A stretch of DNA of 64,000 nucleotides from Arthrobacter_N sp051262515 (GCF_051262515.1 NZ_JBIMER010000010.1:29788-93787), one strand, 5' to 3'. Numbered from the stretch's first letter, positions 1 through 11,267 are shown. Numbers and translations are program-made. Notes: generated from the sequence alone by a model not told the origin.

Positions 1-327
1 GACCGGCGGATGTGGGACACGGACAAGCTCCACATGAACCGCGCCGGCCACCGCTACATGGCCATCCAGGTCCTGAACATCCTCGGCGTCGTGCACCAGT
101 TGGAGTTCGAGGAACTCGGGCCGCAGGACCGGGTGGTCCTCCGGGACGGACTGATCCGCGACGCCGAGTGGCTGCGCCAGTGGGTGCTGCCGATGTTCGG
201 CCGGAGGCTGCGCGGAGTCACGCTGGGGGACCGGCTGGAACCCCGCTGGCCCGAACCGGTCAGGCCGGCCGACGGCCTGAAGCGGCTCTACCGCAAACGA
301 ACGCGGACTACCATGAAGGCATCATGA
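1..327 (+). CDS. SGNH/GDSL hydrolase, C-terminal part (5' end outside window)
   Basis: The reading frame is open from base 1, so the gene begins upstream. The visible 108 residues contain DKLHMNRAGH, which fits block V of SGNH hydrolases (Asp-x-x-His, the catalytic Asp and His of the triad). The oxyanion and Ser blocks would lie outside the window. The last part is Arg-rich and basic. The stop codon overlaps the ATG of the next small ORF (ATGA at 324-327), so the two are probably translationally coupled. Family assignment rests on one motif plus its C-terminal location; the substrate (lipid, acetyl ester or other) cannot be told. Confidence 0.75.
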   Translation, partial: DRRMWDTDKLHMNRAGHRYMAIQVLNILGVVHQLEFEELGPQDRVVLRDGLIRDAEWLRQWVLPMFGRRLRGVTLGDRLEPRWPEPVRPADGLKRLYRKRTRTTMKAS

Positions 328-425
328 ATTCACTGCGCAAATTCCAGAAACCCATGGCATGGATCGTCGTCGTTTCGATGGTGGCCATGACCGGAGCCGG
401 ACTCCTCCAGGTCCTGGCCGGGTGA
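324..425 (+). CDS. 33-residue single-pass membrane peptide
   Basis: The ATG at 324 overlaps the stop of the SGNH gene, and its own TGA at 423-425 overlaps the GTG of the MFS gene (GTGA). The peptide has a basic start (MNSLRKFQKP) followed by about 20 hydrophobic residues (AWIVVVSMVAMTGAGLLQVL), as expected for one inside-anchored membrane helix. In layout it resembles the tiny Prli42/DUF4044-type membrane proteins of Firmicutes, but I cannot establish homology from so short a sequence. The double 4-base overlap is the best evidence that it is translated. It is too short for most gene callers. Confidence 0.55.
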   Translation: MNSLRKFQKPMAWIVVVSMVAMTGAGLLQVLAG

Positions 426-1687
426 GCACCGGCCCGGTGACCGGCGGGGCCACCGTCCCGGAGGCGCTCGCCGAACCGGTCCGCCGGGTGGGACCGAGAT
501 GGGTCACCGGCGTCGTGCTGGTGAACGTCGGCATCAACGTGGCGTTTTTCGCGCCGATCAACATCCTGCTGGGACTCCAGGCGACGGCGATCGACGCGGC
601 CAACAAGGAAGCCATCCTCTCGCTGGTGACGGCGTGCGGGGCGGCCGTCTCGCTTGTCGCCAATCCGCTCAGCGGCGCCCTGTCGGACAGGACCGTCTCC
701 CGCCTGGGACGGCGCTCGCCGTGGATCCTCGGCGGCGCCATCCTGGGGACCGCCGCCCTGCTGTTGCTCTCGGGCGCGACGACGATCGCCCTGCTGCTGC
801 TGGGCTGGTGCCTGGTCCAGCTCGGCGCCAACGCCGCCTACTCCACGGTCTTCGCGGCCATCCCGGACCGGGTTCCGGTGGAGCAGCGCGGACAGGTCGG
901 CGGGCTCGCAGCCATGGGACAGACCCTCGGCATCCTCGGCGGCTCGGTGATCGGCTTCGTGATCTTCGGCAACATCGCGTTCGGCTACTGGCTGTGCGCG
1001 GCTGCGCTGCTGCTCTCCGTGGTGCCCTACCTGGTCCGCTCCGACGACCCGGTCCTCCCGCGCGTCGAGCGGGAGCCGTGGAAACTGGGCGAATTCCTGC
1101 GCGGCTTCTGGATCAACCCGGCGCTGCACCCGGACTTCGGCTGGGCCTGGTTGACCCGGTTCCTGATGTTCGTGGGGAACCAGCTGACGATCGTCTACCT
1201 GCTGTTTTTCCTCACCGACGTCATCCGCCACCCCAACCCGCCGGGCGGCGTGCTGGTGCTGACCGGCCTCTACGCCGGGATGGTGGTGGTCACCAGCGTG
1301 ATCGCGGGCCGGTGGAGCGACCGGGTCGGCAAGCGCCGCGTCTTCGTCGCGGGATCCTCCGCGCTGATCGCCTGCGCAGCGCTCATCATGGCGATCTTCC
1401 CGGTCTGGACCGGGGCAATCGTGGGCGCCGGCGTGCTGGGCGTCGGCTTCGGCGCCTACCTGGCGGTCGACTTCGCGCTGCTCACCCAGGTGCTGCCCTC
1501 GGCCGCGGCCCGCGGGAAGGACCTCGGCGTCATCAACATCGCCGCGGCCCTTCCGCAGGTCGTGGCCCCGGCGCTGGCACTCGTGGCCGTCAAGTACCTC
1601 GGCGGCTACGGCTCCATGTTCACGCTCGCCGCGGTCATCGGGCTCGCCTCCGCCGTGCTGGTGTACCGGATCAAGTCCGTTCCCTAG
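422..1687 (+). CDS. MFS transporter
   Basis: A 421-residue major facilitator superfamily permease with about 12 hydrophobic segments. The cytoplasmic loop after the second helix carries the family signature (NPLSGALSDRTVSRLGRR, residues about 80-97), and the equivalent loop in the second half is AGRWSDRVGKRR (about residues 298-309). I chose GTG 422 because it overlaps the preceding TGA; a start at 359 would add an Arg-rich, non-hydrophobic leader. The substrate is unknown. Coupling to an SGNH hydrolase could mean export or uptake of a hydrolysed product, but that is inference. It converges on ald with only five bases between the stop codons. Confidence 0.85.
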   Translation: MSTGPVTGGATVPEALAEPVRRVGPRWVTGVVLVNVGINVAFFAPINILLGLQATAIDAANKEAILSLVTACGAAVSLVANPLSGALSDRTVSRLGRRSPWILGGAILGTAALLLLSGATTIALLLLGWCLVQLGANAAYSTVFAAIPDRVPVEQRGQVGGLAAMGQTLGILGGSVIGFVIFGNIAFGYWLCAAALLLSVVPYLVRSDDPVLPRVEREPWKLGEFLRGFWINPALHPDFGWAWLTRFLMFVGNQLTIVYLLFFLTDVIRHPNPPGGVLVLTGLYAGMVVVTSVIAGRWSDRVGKRRVFVAGSSALIACAALIMAIFPVWTGAIVGAGVLGVGFGAYLAVDFALLTQVLPSAAARGKDLGVINIAAALPQVVAPALALVAVKYLGGYGSMFTLAAVIGLASAVLVYRIKSVP

Positions 1688-1692
1688 GTCCC

Positions 1693-2823
1693 CTATCGCG
1701 CCAGCGCCTCGCCGGCAAGGACGGAGGTCGTGGCTAGGAAGTCGAGCCCGTGGGCCTCGGCGACGGGGGCGTAGGTGATCCGTCCGTCGTGGACGTTCAG
1801 GCCGGCGGCGAGTCCCGCGTCCTCGCGCAGCGCCTCGCGCCAGCCCTTGGACGCGATGCGCAGCGCGTAGGGGAGGGTCGCGTTGGTCAGCGCCGCGGTC
1901 GAGGTCTGCGGGACCGCGCCCGGCATGTTGGCCACGCAGTAGTAGACGGCGTCGTGCACCTTGAAGATGGGATCGGCGTGCGTGGTGGGGCGGGAGCCCT
2001 CGAAGCAGCCGCCCTGGTCGATCGCGATGTCCACGAGCACCGAACCCGGGCGCATCTGCGCCACCATGTCCTTGGTGACGAGCTTCGGCGCGGCCGTGCC
2101 GGGAATCAGCACGGAGCCGATCACGAGATCCGCCGCAGCGACTTCGCCGGCGATGGTGAAGGCGGACGAGGCGAGGGTCTTGATGCGCCCCTTGTGCGTG
2201 GTGTCGATTTCCTTGAGACGGCCGAGGTTGATGTCGATGATGGTGACGTCGGCACCCATGCCCGCGGCGATGATCGCCGAGTTCTCTCCGGCGACGCCGC
2301 CGCCGATCACGACGACCTTGGCCGGACGGGTCCCGGGGACGCCGCCCATTAGGATGCCGGCTCCGCCGCTGGGCTGCTGCAGGTGGACGGCGCCGATCTG
2401 CGCGGCGAGGCGTCCGGCGACCTCTGACATCGGGGCCAGCAGCGGCAGGCTCCGGCCGGACGTCACGGTCTCGTACGCGATGGCAGTGGTTCCGGCGGCG
2501 ACGAGCGCCTCGGTGCATTCGCGGGATGCCGCGAGGTGCAGGTAGGTGAAGAGCACCTGGCCGCGGCGCATGCGGTGGTACTCGTCCGCGATGGGCTCCT
2601 TGACCTTGAGGACCATGTCCGCCTCGGCCCACGTGGCGTCGGCGTCGGCGGCGATGCGCGCCCCGGCGCTGACGTAGACCTCGTCCGGGATGCCGGAGCC
2701 GACTCCGGCGCCGGACTCGATGACGACGTCGTGGCCGCGGCCGACGAATTCGGACACGCCTGCGGGCGTGATGGCCACGCGGAATTCGTTGTTCTTGATT
2801 TCCTTGGGTACGCCGATGATCAT
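1693..2823 (-). CDS. ald: alanine dehydrogenase
   Basis: A 376-residue NAD-dependent L-alanine dehydrogenase (L-alanine + NAD to pyruvate + ammonium + NADH). The N-terminus MIIGVPKEIKNNEFRVA is highly characteristic. FTYLHLA carries the catalytic His, GGGVAGENSA is the Rossmann nucleotide loop, and VLVDIAIDQGG is the second PROSITE block. Start chosen at 2823 because AGGAG lies about nine bases upstream and it gives the canonical N-terminus; an upstream ATG at 2862 adds 13 unrelated residues. It is divergent from an Lrp/AsnC regulator, the usual arrangement for ald genes controlled by AldR-type proteins, so alanine-responsive control is likely. Confidence 0.95.
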   Translation of the reverse strand: MIIGVPKEIKNNEFRVAITPAGVSEFVGRGHDVVIESGAGVGSGIPDEVYVSAGARIAADADATWAEADMVLKVKEPIADEYHRMRRGQVLFTYLHLAASRECTEALVAAGTTAIAYETVTSGRSLPLLAPMSEVAGRLAAQIGAVHLQQPSGGAGILMGGVPGTRPAKVVVIGGGVAGENSAIIAAGMGADVTIIDINLGRLKEIDTTHKGRIKTLASSAFTIAGEVAAADLVIGSVLIPGTAAPKLVTKDMVAQMRPGSVLVDIAIDQGGCFEGSRPTTHADPIFKVHDAVYYCVANMPGAVPQTSTAALTNATLPYALRIASKGWREALREDAGLAAGLNVHDGRITYAPVAEAHGLDFLATTSVLAGEALAR

Positions 2824-2960
2824 GGTTTTCGCTCCTGGATGGGGGTGGATCTCTTGCATCAATCGTAGGTTTTCCTGCGGTTCTATAGGGCTTAGACGGA
2901 AGTTCTTGCGGTAATCTCAGGTCAATCTAAGTTTTAATGCGGAAAACGGAAGGTGTGACG
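2824..2960. promoter_or_regulatory. divergent ald / lrp control region
   Basis: A comparatively AT-rich spacer between two divergent starts. It contains GTTTTCC at 2869-2875 and its inverse GGAAAAC at 2941-2947, plus three TGCGG copies. Lrp-family octamers commonly bind several degenerate sites spread over such a region, so these are candidate contact points. No exact operator can be assigned by eye. Confidence 0.35.
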
Positions 2961-3452
2961 GTGGCCACAGTGAAAGATCTTCGGGGTCGGCGTCCGGTGG
3001 ATCTCGACGAGATCGACCGGGGTCTGCTGCGCATGCTCTCGGAGAACGCCCGGCGCACCAACAACTCCCTCGCCCAGGAGCTCGGCATCGCCGCGTCCAC
3101 GTGCCTGGCCCGGGTGAACGCCCTCCGCGAATCCGGGGTCATCCGCAAATTCACGGTGGATATCGATCCGGAGGTGCTCGGGCACGCGCTGGAGGCCCTG
3201 ATCTTCGTCCGCATCCGCGCGGGGGCCCGGCACCTGATGTCCGCCTTCGCCGAGGAGATCCGGGCCAAGCCGGGCGTCACGCAGTTGTTCTTCCTCGGAG
3301 GCACGGACGACTTCCTCATCCATGTGGCCGTCAAGGACTCCAACGACGTGCGGCAGTTCGTCCTCGACAACCTCTCGGCCAATCCGGCGGTCGCCTCGAC
3401 CCAGACGTCTCTGGTCTTCGAGCATTCGCAGGGCCTGGTCCCCTGGGTGTGA
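2961..3452 (+). CDS. Lrp/AsnC family transcriptional regulator (AldR-like)
   Basis: A 163-residue feast/famine regulator. An N-terminal winged helix (VDLDEIDRGLLRMLSENARR to about residue 60) is followed by an AsnC ligand-binding domain (RAM) with the typical GGTDDFLIHV strand. Starts are possible at ATG 2937, GTG 2955 and GTG 2961; I prefer 2961 because GGAAGG sits seven bases upstream, while 2937 has no ribosome site. The divergent position next to ald, and precedent from mycobacterial AldR, suggest that it controls ald in response to an amino acid. That role is inferred from position, not shown by sequence. Confidence 0.9.
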   Translation: MATVKDLRGRRPVDLDEIDRGLLRMLSENARRTNNSLAQELGIAASTCLARVNALRESGVIRKFTVDIDPEVLGHALEALIFVRIRAGARHLMSAFAEEIRAKPGVTQLFFLGGTDDFLIHVAVKDSNDVRQFVLDNLSANPAVASTQTSLVFEHSQGLVPWV

Positions 3453-3572
3453 ATCCGCGGGTGTGACCAGAGTCACGGTGGCTACCCGCCGGTAGTTCAC
3501 CTGCCATGTCTGGTTTTGGCCGCGTCCCTGTGAAATGACTGGTTGTACACCCCTGCACCGAGGAGCACTTTC

Positions 3573-4331
3573 ATGGCGATCCAGAACACCGAACGGCGGC
3601 TCAAGGCCGTGCTCGACATGTTGAGTGCGGCAGCCAGCGAAGGAGCCCCCGTGAACGCCGGGACGGTCCTCGCCGAGGCGCTCGTCCAGGTGCCGCCGAC
3701 CCCGCAGGAGGCGGAGTTGCTCAGCGGCGGAATCCCGCGCGGCCACAAGAACCTGACGACGGCGACGGCCCGTTTGGTCAAGGCCGGATGGATGGTCAAG
3801 AACAGGTCGGGTTGGAGCGCCACGGATACGGGACAGCGGGCGACCGTCGCGTTCCCGACGGCGGCGAAGTTCGCCGAGGCGCTGGCGGCCGGAACCCCGG
3901 TGCCGGAGGGCACGCCGTTGCCGAAGCCGAAACCCGCGAAGGCCGCGGCCAAAAAGACCCCCGCCAAGAAGGCCCCGGCCAAGCGGCAGCCGCGCGCGAA
4001 GAAGACGGCCGCCGTCGTGCCGCCGGAGGGACAGCCGCGCTCCGTCGCCCTGGCCGGAGACTTCGCGACGCACCTCGGCGCGGACGAGAACTGGAACCCG
4101 GCCACCCCGGCCGTGCAGATGGCGTTCGATCCGTCCGAAGACCGGTGGAGGCTCGCGGTCGACCTGCCCCGCGGGCGGTACGAGTACAAGGTCGTCCTGG
4201 ACAACTCGTGGGACGAGAACTACGGGGCGTTCGGCGTGCGCGACGGGGCCAACCACTCGCTCGAACACCCGGGCGGGCCGCTCGTCTTCGCCTACGATCA
4301 CGGCGCCCGCGACATCGTCCCCGGGCGGTAG
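3573..4331 (+). CDS. winged-helix / Lys-Ala linker / X25-type starch-binding-like fusion protein
   Basis: A 252-residue protein with three visible parts. Residues about 1-95 look like a small winged-helix-like fold (HKNLTTATARLVKAGWMVK ending in a GWSATDTGQ wing). Residues about 105-145 form a Pro/Lys/Ala-rich linker (KPAKAAAKKTPAKKAPAKR) like histone-H1 tails. Residues about 155-245 resemble the X25 domain of pullulanases (SVALAGDF, ENWNPA, GRYEYKVVLD, WDENYG). Start at 3573 follows GAGGAG. It sits just upstream of glgX on the same strand with a 115-base gap. A DNA-binding-like part joined to a glucan-binding-like part is odd. A role in sensing or localising to glycogen is speculation. Confidence 0.7.
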   Translation: MAIQNTERRLKAVLDMLSAAASEGAPVNAGTVLAEALVQVPPTPQEAELLSGGIPRGHKNLTTATARLVKAGWMVKNRSGWSATDTGQRATVAFPTAAKFAEALAAGTPVPEGTPLPKPKPAKAAAKKTPAKKAPAKRQPRAKKTAAVVPPEGQPRSVALAGDFATHLGADENWNPATPAVQMAFDPSEDRWRLAVDLPRGRYEYKVVLDNSWDENYGAFGVRDGANHSLEHPGGPLVFAYDHGARDIVPGR

Positions 4332-4370
4332 CCGGCACGGCGCACGTATCCGTCCGCCCGTCGCCACCCC

Positions 4371-4380
4371 TCTATAGTGT
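4371..4380 (+). promoter_or_regulatory. possible -10 element before glgX
   Basis: TATAGT at 4373-4378 lies about 70 bases before the glgX start in an otherwise GC-rich spacer. It resembles a housekeeping -10 box. No convincing -35 was seen, so this is tentative. Confidence 0.3.
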
Positions 4381-4446
4381 GGAGACAGGCAGGACGCGGC
4401 CCGATGCGGGCCACATGCATCACCCACACGAACGTTTGGAGAATCC

Positions 4447-6629
<2,183 letters not shown>

Positions 6630-6633
<4 letters not shown>

Positions 6634-8945
6634 GGACCCCGCTGAGCACCTACCGGCTGCAGATCCGCGCGGGGTTTACGCTTCACGACGCCGCGGCGCT
6701 GGTGCCCTACCTGACGGAGCTCGGCGTGGACTGGGTGTATCTGTCTCCGATCCTCACATCCGAGGAGGGATCGGACCACGGCTACGACGTCACCGATCCC
6801 ACCACGGTGGATGACGCTCGCGGCGGACCCGAGGGGCTGCGCGCGCTCTCCGAGGCCGCCCACGCAGCCGGGATGGGCGTGCTCGTGGACACCGTCCCGA
6901 ACCACATGGGCATCGCCACGCCGCGGCAGAATCCGTGGTGGTGGTCGCTCCTGCGGGAAGGCCGCGAGTCCCGCTACGCCGAGGCGTTCGACGTCGACTG
7001 GGACGCCGGCGCGGGGCGGATCCGCCTGCCGCTGCTGGGCGACGGGGACACGGAGGAGAACGAGCTGAAGCTGGTGGAGGCCGACGGCGCCTTCGAGCTG
7101 CACTACTACGACCACCAGCTCCCCGTCGCCGCGGGGACCGCCGCGGCCGGGGACGATCCGCGTGCCGTGCACGACCGCCAGCACTACCAGTTGGTCAACT
7201 GGCGCCGGGCGGACAACGAACTGAACTACCGCCGGTTCTTCGGGGTCACCACCCTGGCGGGCCTGCGCGTGGAGGTCGACTGGGTCTTCGACGAGTCGCA
7301 CGCCGAGATCAAGCGCTGGTTCGACGAGGGCCTGGTCGACGGGCTGCGGATCGACCACCCGGACGGGCTGGCCGATCCCGCCGGCTACCTGCGCCGGCTC
7401 CGCGAACTCACCGGCGGGGCGTACGTGCTCGTCGAGAAGATCCTGGAGCCCGGCGAGCGGTTGCCCGAGGACTGGGAGTGCGAGGGCACCACCGGGTACG
7501 ACGCGCTCGCCGACGTCGACCGGCTTTTCGTGGACCCCGCCGGCCGGGAGGTCCTCAGCGAGATCGCGCCGGGGGAGAGGTACGCGCCGATGATCCACCA
7601 GACGAAGCGGGACATCGCCGACGGGCTCCTGCGTTCCGAGGTGCTGCGCCTGGCGCGGCTGGTCCCGGCCGACGCCGGCCTGGAGCACGAGGCGGCCGCG
7701 GACGCGATCGCCGAGGTCCTTAGCTGCTTCCCGGTGTACCGCAGCTACCTTCCCGCGGGCGCCGAGCACCTCGAGGAGGCCGTCATCGCGGCGCGGGTCC
7801 ACCGGCCGGACCTCGCGGAAACCATCACGGCCCTGCACCCCCTGCTCGCGGAGGACACCGGCGCCACCGAGCTGGCCACCCGCTTCCAACAGACCTCCGG
7901 GATGGTCATGGCCAAGGGCGTGGAGGACACCGCGTTCTACCGGTTCACCCGCCTGACGTCGCTGAACGAGGTCGGGGCGGACCCGTCGGTGTTCGCGATC
8001 GAGCCGTTCGACCTGCACACCAAGTTCGCCACCCGGCAGCTGTCCAACCCGCTGTCCATGACCACGCTGTCCACGCACGACACCAAGCGCAGCGAGGACA
8101 ACCGGGCCCGGATTTCCGTGCTGTCCGAGCTGCCGCGGGAGTGGGCCGATGTGTTCGCCCAACTCGACGCACTGGCCCCGCTCGGGGACCTGCCGTTCGC
8201 CGACCTGCTGTGGCAGGCCGCCATGGGATCCTGGCCGATCTCGCGCGAACGCGCCCACGCCTACGCCGAAAAGGCGTCGCGGGAGGCCGGAAACAGCACC
8301 ACGTGGACTAAACCGGACACCGAATTCGAGGACGGTCTCCATGCCGCCGTCGACGCCGCCTTCGACGACCCGGAGGTCAACCGGATCATCGGGGAGTTCG
8401 CGTTGCGGATCAAGACCGCGGGCCGTTCCAACTCGCTGTCCGCGAAGCTGGTCCAGCTGACCATGCCTGGCGTCCCGGATGTGTACCAGGGCACCGAGGT
8501 GTGGGACCACTCGCTGGTGGATCCGGACAACCGGCGGACGGTGGATTTCGATCGGCGCCGGGAGATGCTGGACGAGGTCCGTAACGGGGAACCGCCGGAG
8601 GTGACCGGGCGGGCCGACGCCAAAATGTTGCTGGTCCACCGCGCGCTGCAGCTCAAGCGCGGGCGCCCGGAGTTCTTCACGGGATACGAGGCCGTCGCCG
8701 GCGAGGGTGACGCAGCGGAGCACGTGTTCGGGTTCGACCGCGGCGGTGCCATCACGCTCGCCACGCGTCTGCCCGTGGGGCTCGAGCGCGCCGGCGGATG
8801 GCGCGACACCCGCGTGCTGCTGCAACCTGGGAAGTACCGAGATGTCATTACCGGGAGGCTCTTGTCCAGCGACGGCGCGCTGGCCGTCAAGGAGGCGTTC
8901 GCCGTCTACCCGGCGGCGCTTCTGGTCCGCGAGGAGGAGCAGTGA
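6630..8945 (+). CDS. treY: maltooligosyl trehalose synthase
   Basis: A 771-residue GH13 enzyme that rearranges the reducing-end alpha-1,4 bond of malto-oligosaccharides to alpha,alpha-1,1 (maltooligosyl trehalose). The start STYRLQIRAGFTL and SPILTSEEGSDHGYDVTD are typical TreY. The catalytic blocks include VDTVPNHMG, GLRIDHPDGLADP (about residue 240, nucleophile Asp), VLVEKIL (about 265, acid Glu) and LSTHDTKRSEDNRAR (about 480). It is coupled upstream to glgX by ATGA and downstream to treZ by GTGA, so all three are co-translated. Length is in the usual range for actinobacterial TreY. Confidence 0.96.
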
Positions 8946-10753
8946 GGAACAGGTTCGATCTCTGGGCGCCGGCCGCCGGGGAAGTGAGGCTTCTCGCCAA
9001 CGGCGCCACCGTCCCCATGCGGCGCGCGACGCCGGATTCCCCGTCCGACGCCGGCTGGTGGACACCGGCCGAACCGGTCCCGGACGGCGAGGTCGACTAC
9101 GGGTACCTGCTGGACGGGGACACGACGCCGCTGCCGGACTCCCGGTCCCGACGCCAGCCGGACGGCGTCCACGGGCTTTCGCGGACGTTCGACGCCGGGG
9201 CGCACGCCTGGGAGGACGGCGACTGGGTGTCGCCCGGGCTCTCTGGCGGGGCGATCTACGAGCTCCACATCGGCACGTTCACGCCGGAGGGAACCCTGGA
9301 TGCCGCGGCGGAGAAGCTCGGCTACCTCGCCGACCTCGGGATCGACTTCATCGAGCTGCTCCCGGTCAACGCGTTCAACGGAACCCACAACTGGGGCTAC
9401 GACGGCGTCCTCTGGTACGCGGTGCAGGAGACGTACGGCGGGCCCGCGGCCTACCAGCGCTTCGTCGACGCGGCGCACCAGCACGGGCTCGGGGTGATCC
9501 AGGACGTGGTCCACAACCACCTCGGCCCCAGCGGAAACTACCTGCCGCGGTTCGGCCCGTACCTCAAGCAGGGCGACGCGAACACGTGGGGCGATTCGCT
9601 GAACCTCGACGGCCCCGACTCCGACCGGGTGCGCGCATACATCGTGGACAGCGCTCTCATGTGGCTCCGCGACCACCACGTGGACGGGCTCCGGCTCGAC
9701 GCGGTGCACGCGCTGCGCGACGAGCGCGCGGTACACCTCCTGGAGGAACTCGCCGCCGCCGTCGACGCGCTGGCTGCGGAGACCGGCCGCCCGCTGTTCC
9801 TCATCGCGGAATCGGACCTGAACAACGACCGGCTGATCCAGCCGCGCGACGTCAACGGCTACGGCCTGGCCGGCCAGTGGAGCGACGACTTCCACCATGC
9901 CGTCCACGTGAACCTCACGGGGGAGACGGAGGGCTACTACGCGGACTTCGAATCCGTCGGCGCCCTGGCCAAGGTGCTGCGCGACGGCTTCTTCCACGAC
10001 GGTGCGTGGTCCTCCTTCAGGGCCCGGCACCACGGGCGGCCGATCGACCGGGCGCGCGTCGAGCCGCGGCAGCTGGTGGTCTGCACGCAGAACCACGACC
10101 AGATCGGCAACCGCGCTGCCGGCGACCGGATTACCGTGGCGCTCGGTTTCGACGACTTGGCGCTGGCCGCCGTCCTCAACCTGACCTCGCCGTTCTCCCC
10201 GATGCTGTTCATGGGGGAGGAGTTCGCGGCCGCGACCCCGTGGCAGTTCTTCACCTCGCACCCGGAGCCGGAGCTGGGCAGGGCCACCGCCGAGGGACGC
10301 CTCGCCGAGTTCGAACGCATGGGGTGGGACCCCGCCGTCGTGCCGAATCCGCAAGACCGCTCGACGTTCGAGAATTCCCGGCTGGACTGGTCAGAGCCCG
10401 CCGGCGGCGACCACGCACGGATGCTCGCGCTCTACCGGGAGCTGTTGGCGCTGCGCAGGGCGGAACCCGAGTTGCGGGACCCGGCATGGCCGGACGCCGT
10501 CGACTTCGACGAGGCGGACCGCTGGCTGGCCCAGTACCGGGGAGGTCTCGCGATCGTGCTCAACCTCGCCGACGCGCCGCGCGAGATTCCCCTGCGCGGG
10601 ACGCCGGGCCGGGTCCTGTTCTCGACCGGGGGTTCCGCGGACGACGCCGGCGCCACCGCGGGCGCGGACACGGGCCTTACGCTGCCGGCACGCTCCGCCG
10701 TCGTGCTCCGCATGTCCTGGCGACCGACGGAAACGCCGCCCCGGGGATCGTAG
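8942..10753 (+). CDS. treZ: maltooligosyl trehalose trehalohydrolase
   Basis: A 603-residue GH13 enzyme that cleaves free trehalose from maltooligosyl trehalose made by TreY. It begins FDLWAPAAGEVRLLA (CBM48-like N-terminal domain). The barrel carries YELHIGTFTPEGT, DVVHNHLGPSGNYL (about 187), DGLRLDAVHALRD (about 247), LIAESDLNN (about 286) and TQNHDQIGNRA (about 381). GTG 8942 is used because it overlaps the treY stop; an upstream extension to 8798 would only read treY in another frame. The trio gives trehalose from stored glycogen, typically for osmotic or desiccation protection. Confidence 0.96.
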   Translation: MRNRFDLWAPAAGEVRLLANGATVPMRRATPDSPSDAGWWTPAEPVPDGEVDYGYLLDGDTTPLPDSRSRRQPDGVHGLSRTFDAGAHAWEDGDWVSPGLSGGAIYELHIGTFTPEGTLDAAAEKLGYLADLGIDFIELLPVNAFNGTHNWGYDGVLWYAVQETYGGPAAYQRFVDAAHQHGLGVIQDVVHNHLGPSGNYLPRFGPYLKQGDANTWGDSLNLDGPDSDRVRAYIVDSALMWLRDHHVDGLRLDAVHALRDERAVHLLEELAAAVDALAAETGRPLFLIAESDLNNDRLIQPRDVNGYGLAGQWSDDFHHAVHVNLTGETEGYYADFESVGALAKVLRDGFFHDGAWSSFRARHHGRPIDRARVEPRQLVVCTQNHDQIGNRAAGDRITVALGFDDLALAAVLNLTSPFSPMLFMGEEFAAATPWQFFTSHPEPELGRATAEGRLAEFERMGWDPAVVPNPQDRSTFENSRLDWSEPAGGDHARMLALYRELLALRRAEPELRDPAWPDAVDFDEADRWLAQYRGGLAIVLNLADAPREIPLRGTPGRVLFSTGGSADDAGATAGADTGLTLPARSAVVLRMSWRPTETPPRGS

Positions 10754-10792
10754 GGCGGTCCGAGACGAACCTAGCCGCCAGACGGAATACGT

Positions 10793-10817
10793 GCGGAAAC
10801 CGGCACTAATTTTCCGC
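10793..10817 (+). terminator. candidate hairpin after treZ
   Basis: GCGGAAA at 10793-10799 and TTTCCGC at 10811-10817 form a 7-bp stem about 40 bases after the treZ stop. There is no T-tract after it. It could equally be an operator for the next gene. Confidence 0.3.
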
Positions 10818-10885
10818 GGCGTTCCGGGCGTATGGTGAACGCAGTGGCCCGCACCAGGCCGGGCCGATGGCATGAGGAGAACACC

Positions 10886-11179
10886 ATGACTGTCACGCCA
10901 ACCGTCGCGGAATGCACCGTGGCCAACTGCTCGTTCAACGACCACTCCCATTGCGAGGCCGCCGGGATCACCATCGGCGGAGCCTCGGACCACGCCCAGT
11001 GCGCCACGTTCGTGGACACCGGAACGCACGGGGGCCTCCCGAAGGTCCTGTCCTCCGTGGGCGCGTGCCAGCGTTCCGAGTGCGTCCACAACGACCACCT
11101 CATGTGCGGCGCCAGCGAGATCCACGTGGGGCCCGGCGCCGACAACGCGGACTGCCTCACGTACAAGCACGCGGTCTGA
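10886..11179 (+). CDS. DUF1540 domain protein with two Cys-rich repeats
   Basis: A 97-residue protein made of two copies of a DUF1540-like unit. Repeat one has CTVANCSFNDHSHCEAAGI and a following HAQCATF. Repeat two has CQRSECVHNDHLMCGASEI and a following NADCLTY. Each copy has four cysteines and His residues spaced as for a metal site, probably zinc. Start at 10886 follows GAGGAG. The function of the family is unknown. It stands alone between treZ and the NRAMP-like gene and appears to have its own promoter region. Confidence 0.8.
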   Translation: MTVTPTVAECTVANCSFNDHSHCEAAGITIGGASDHAQCATFVDTGTHGGLPKVLSSVGACQRSECVHNDHLMCGASEIHVGPGADNADCLTYKHAV

Positions 11180-11210
11180 CCGCACCAGGGACCGTCCGGA
11201 GCCCACATGT

Positions 11211-11267
11211 TTGTTCAACAATCCCTTGCGCGCATTGTTGAACAACCTGTAGGGTTCCATTCAACAA
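11211..11267. promoter_or_regulatory. two TTGTT-N-AACAA palindromes plus a half site (GntR-type operators)
   Basis: TTGTTCAACAA occupies 11211-11221 and TTGTTGAACAA 11235-11245, with centres 24 bp apart. A half site ATTCAACAA lies at 11259-11267. They end about 40 bases before the NRAMP-like gene. The pattern fits the FadR-subfamily GntR consensus TNGTNNNACNA. The same palindrome precedes pxpA at 32042-32054, and a FadR/FCD-type regulator is encoded next to the pxp genes. Confidence 0.7.

Noticed and set aside
308..2632. 774-codon open frame opposite the MFS and ald genes
   Set aside because: Arg/His/Gly-rich translation typical of antisense frames in high-GC DNA. The ald and MFS products are clear on the same bases.
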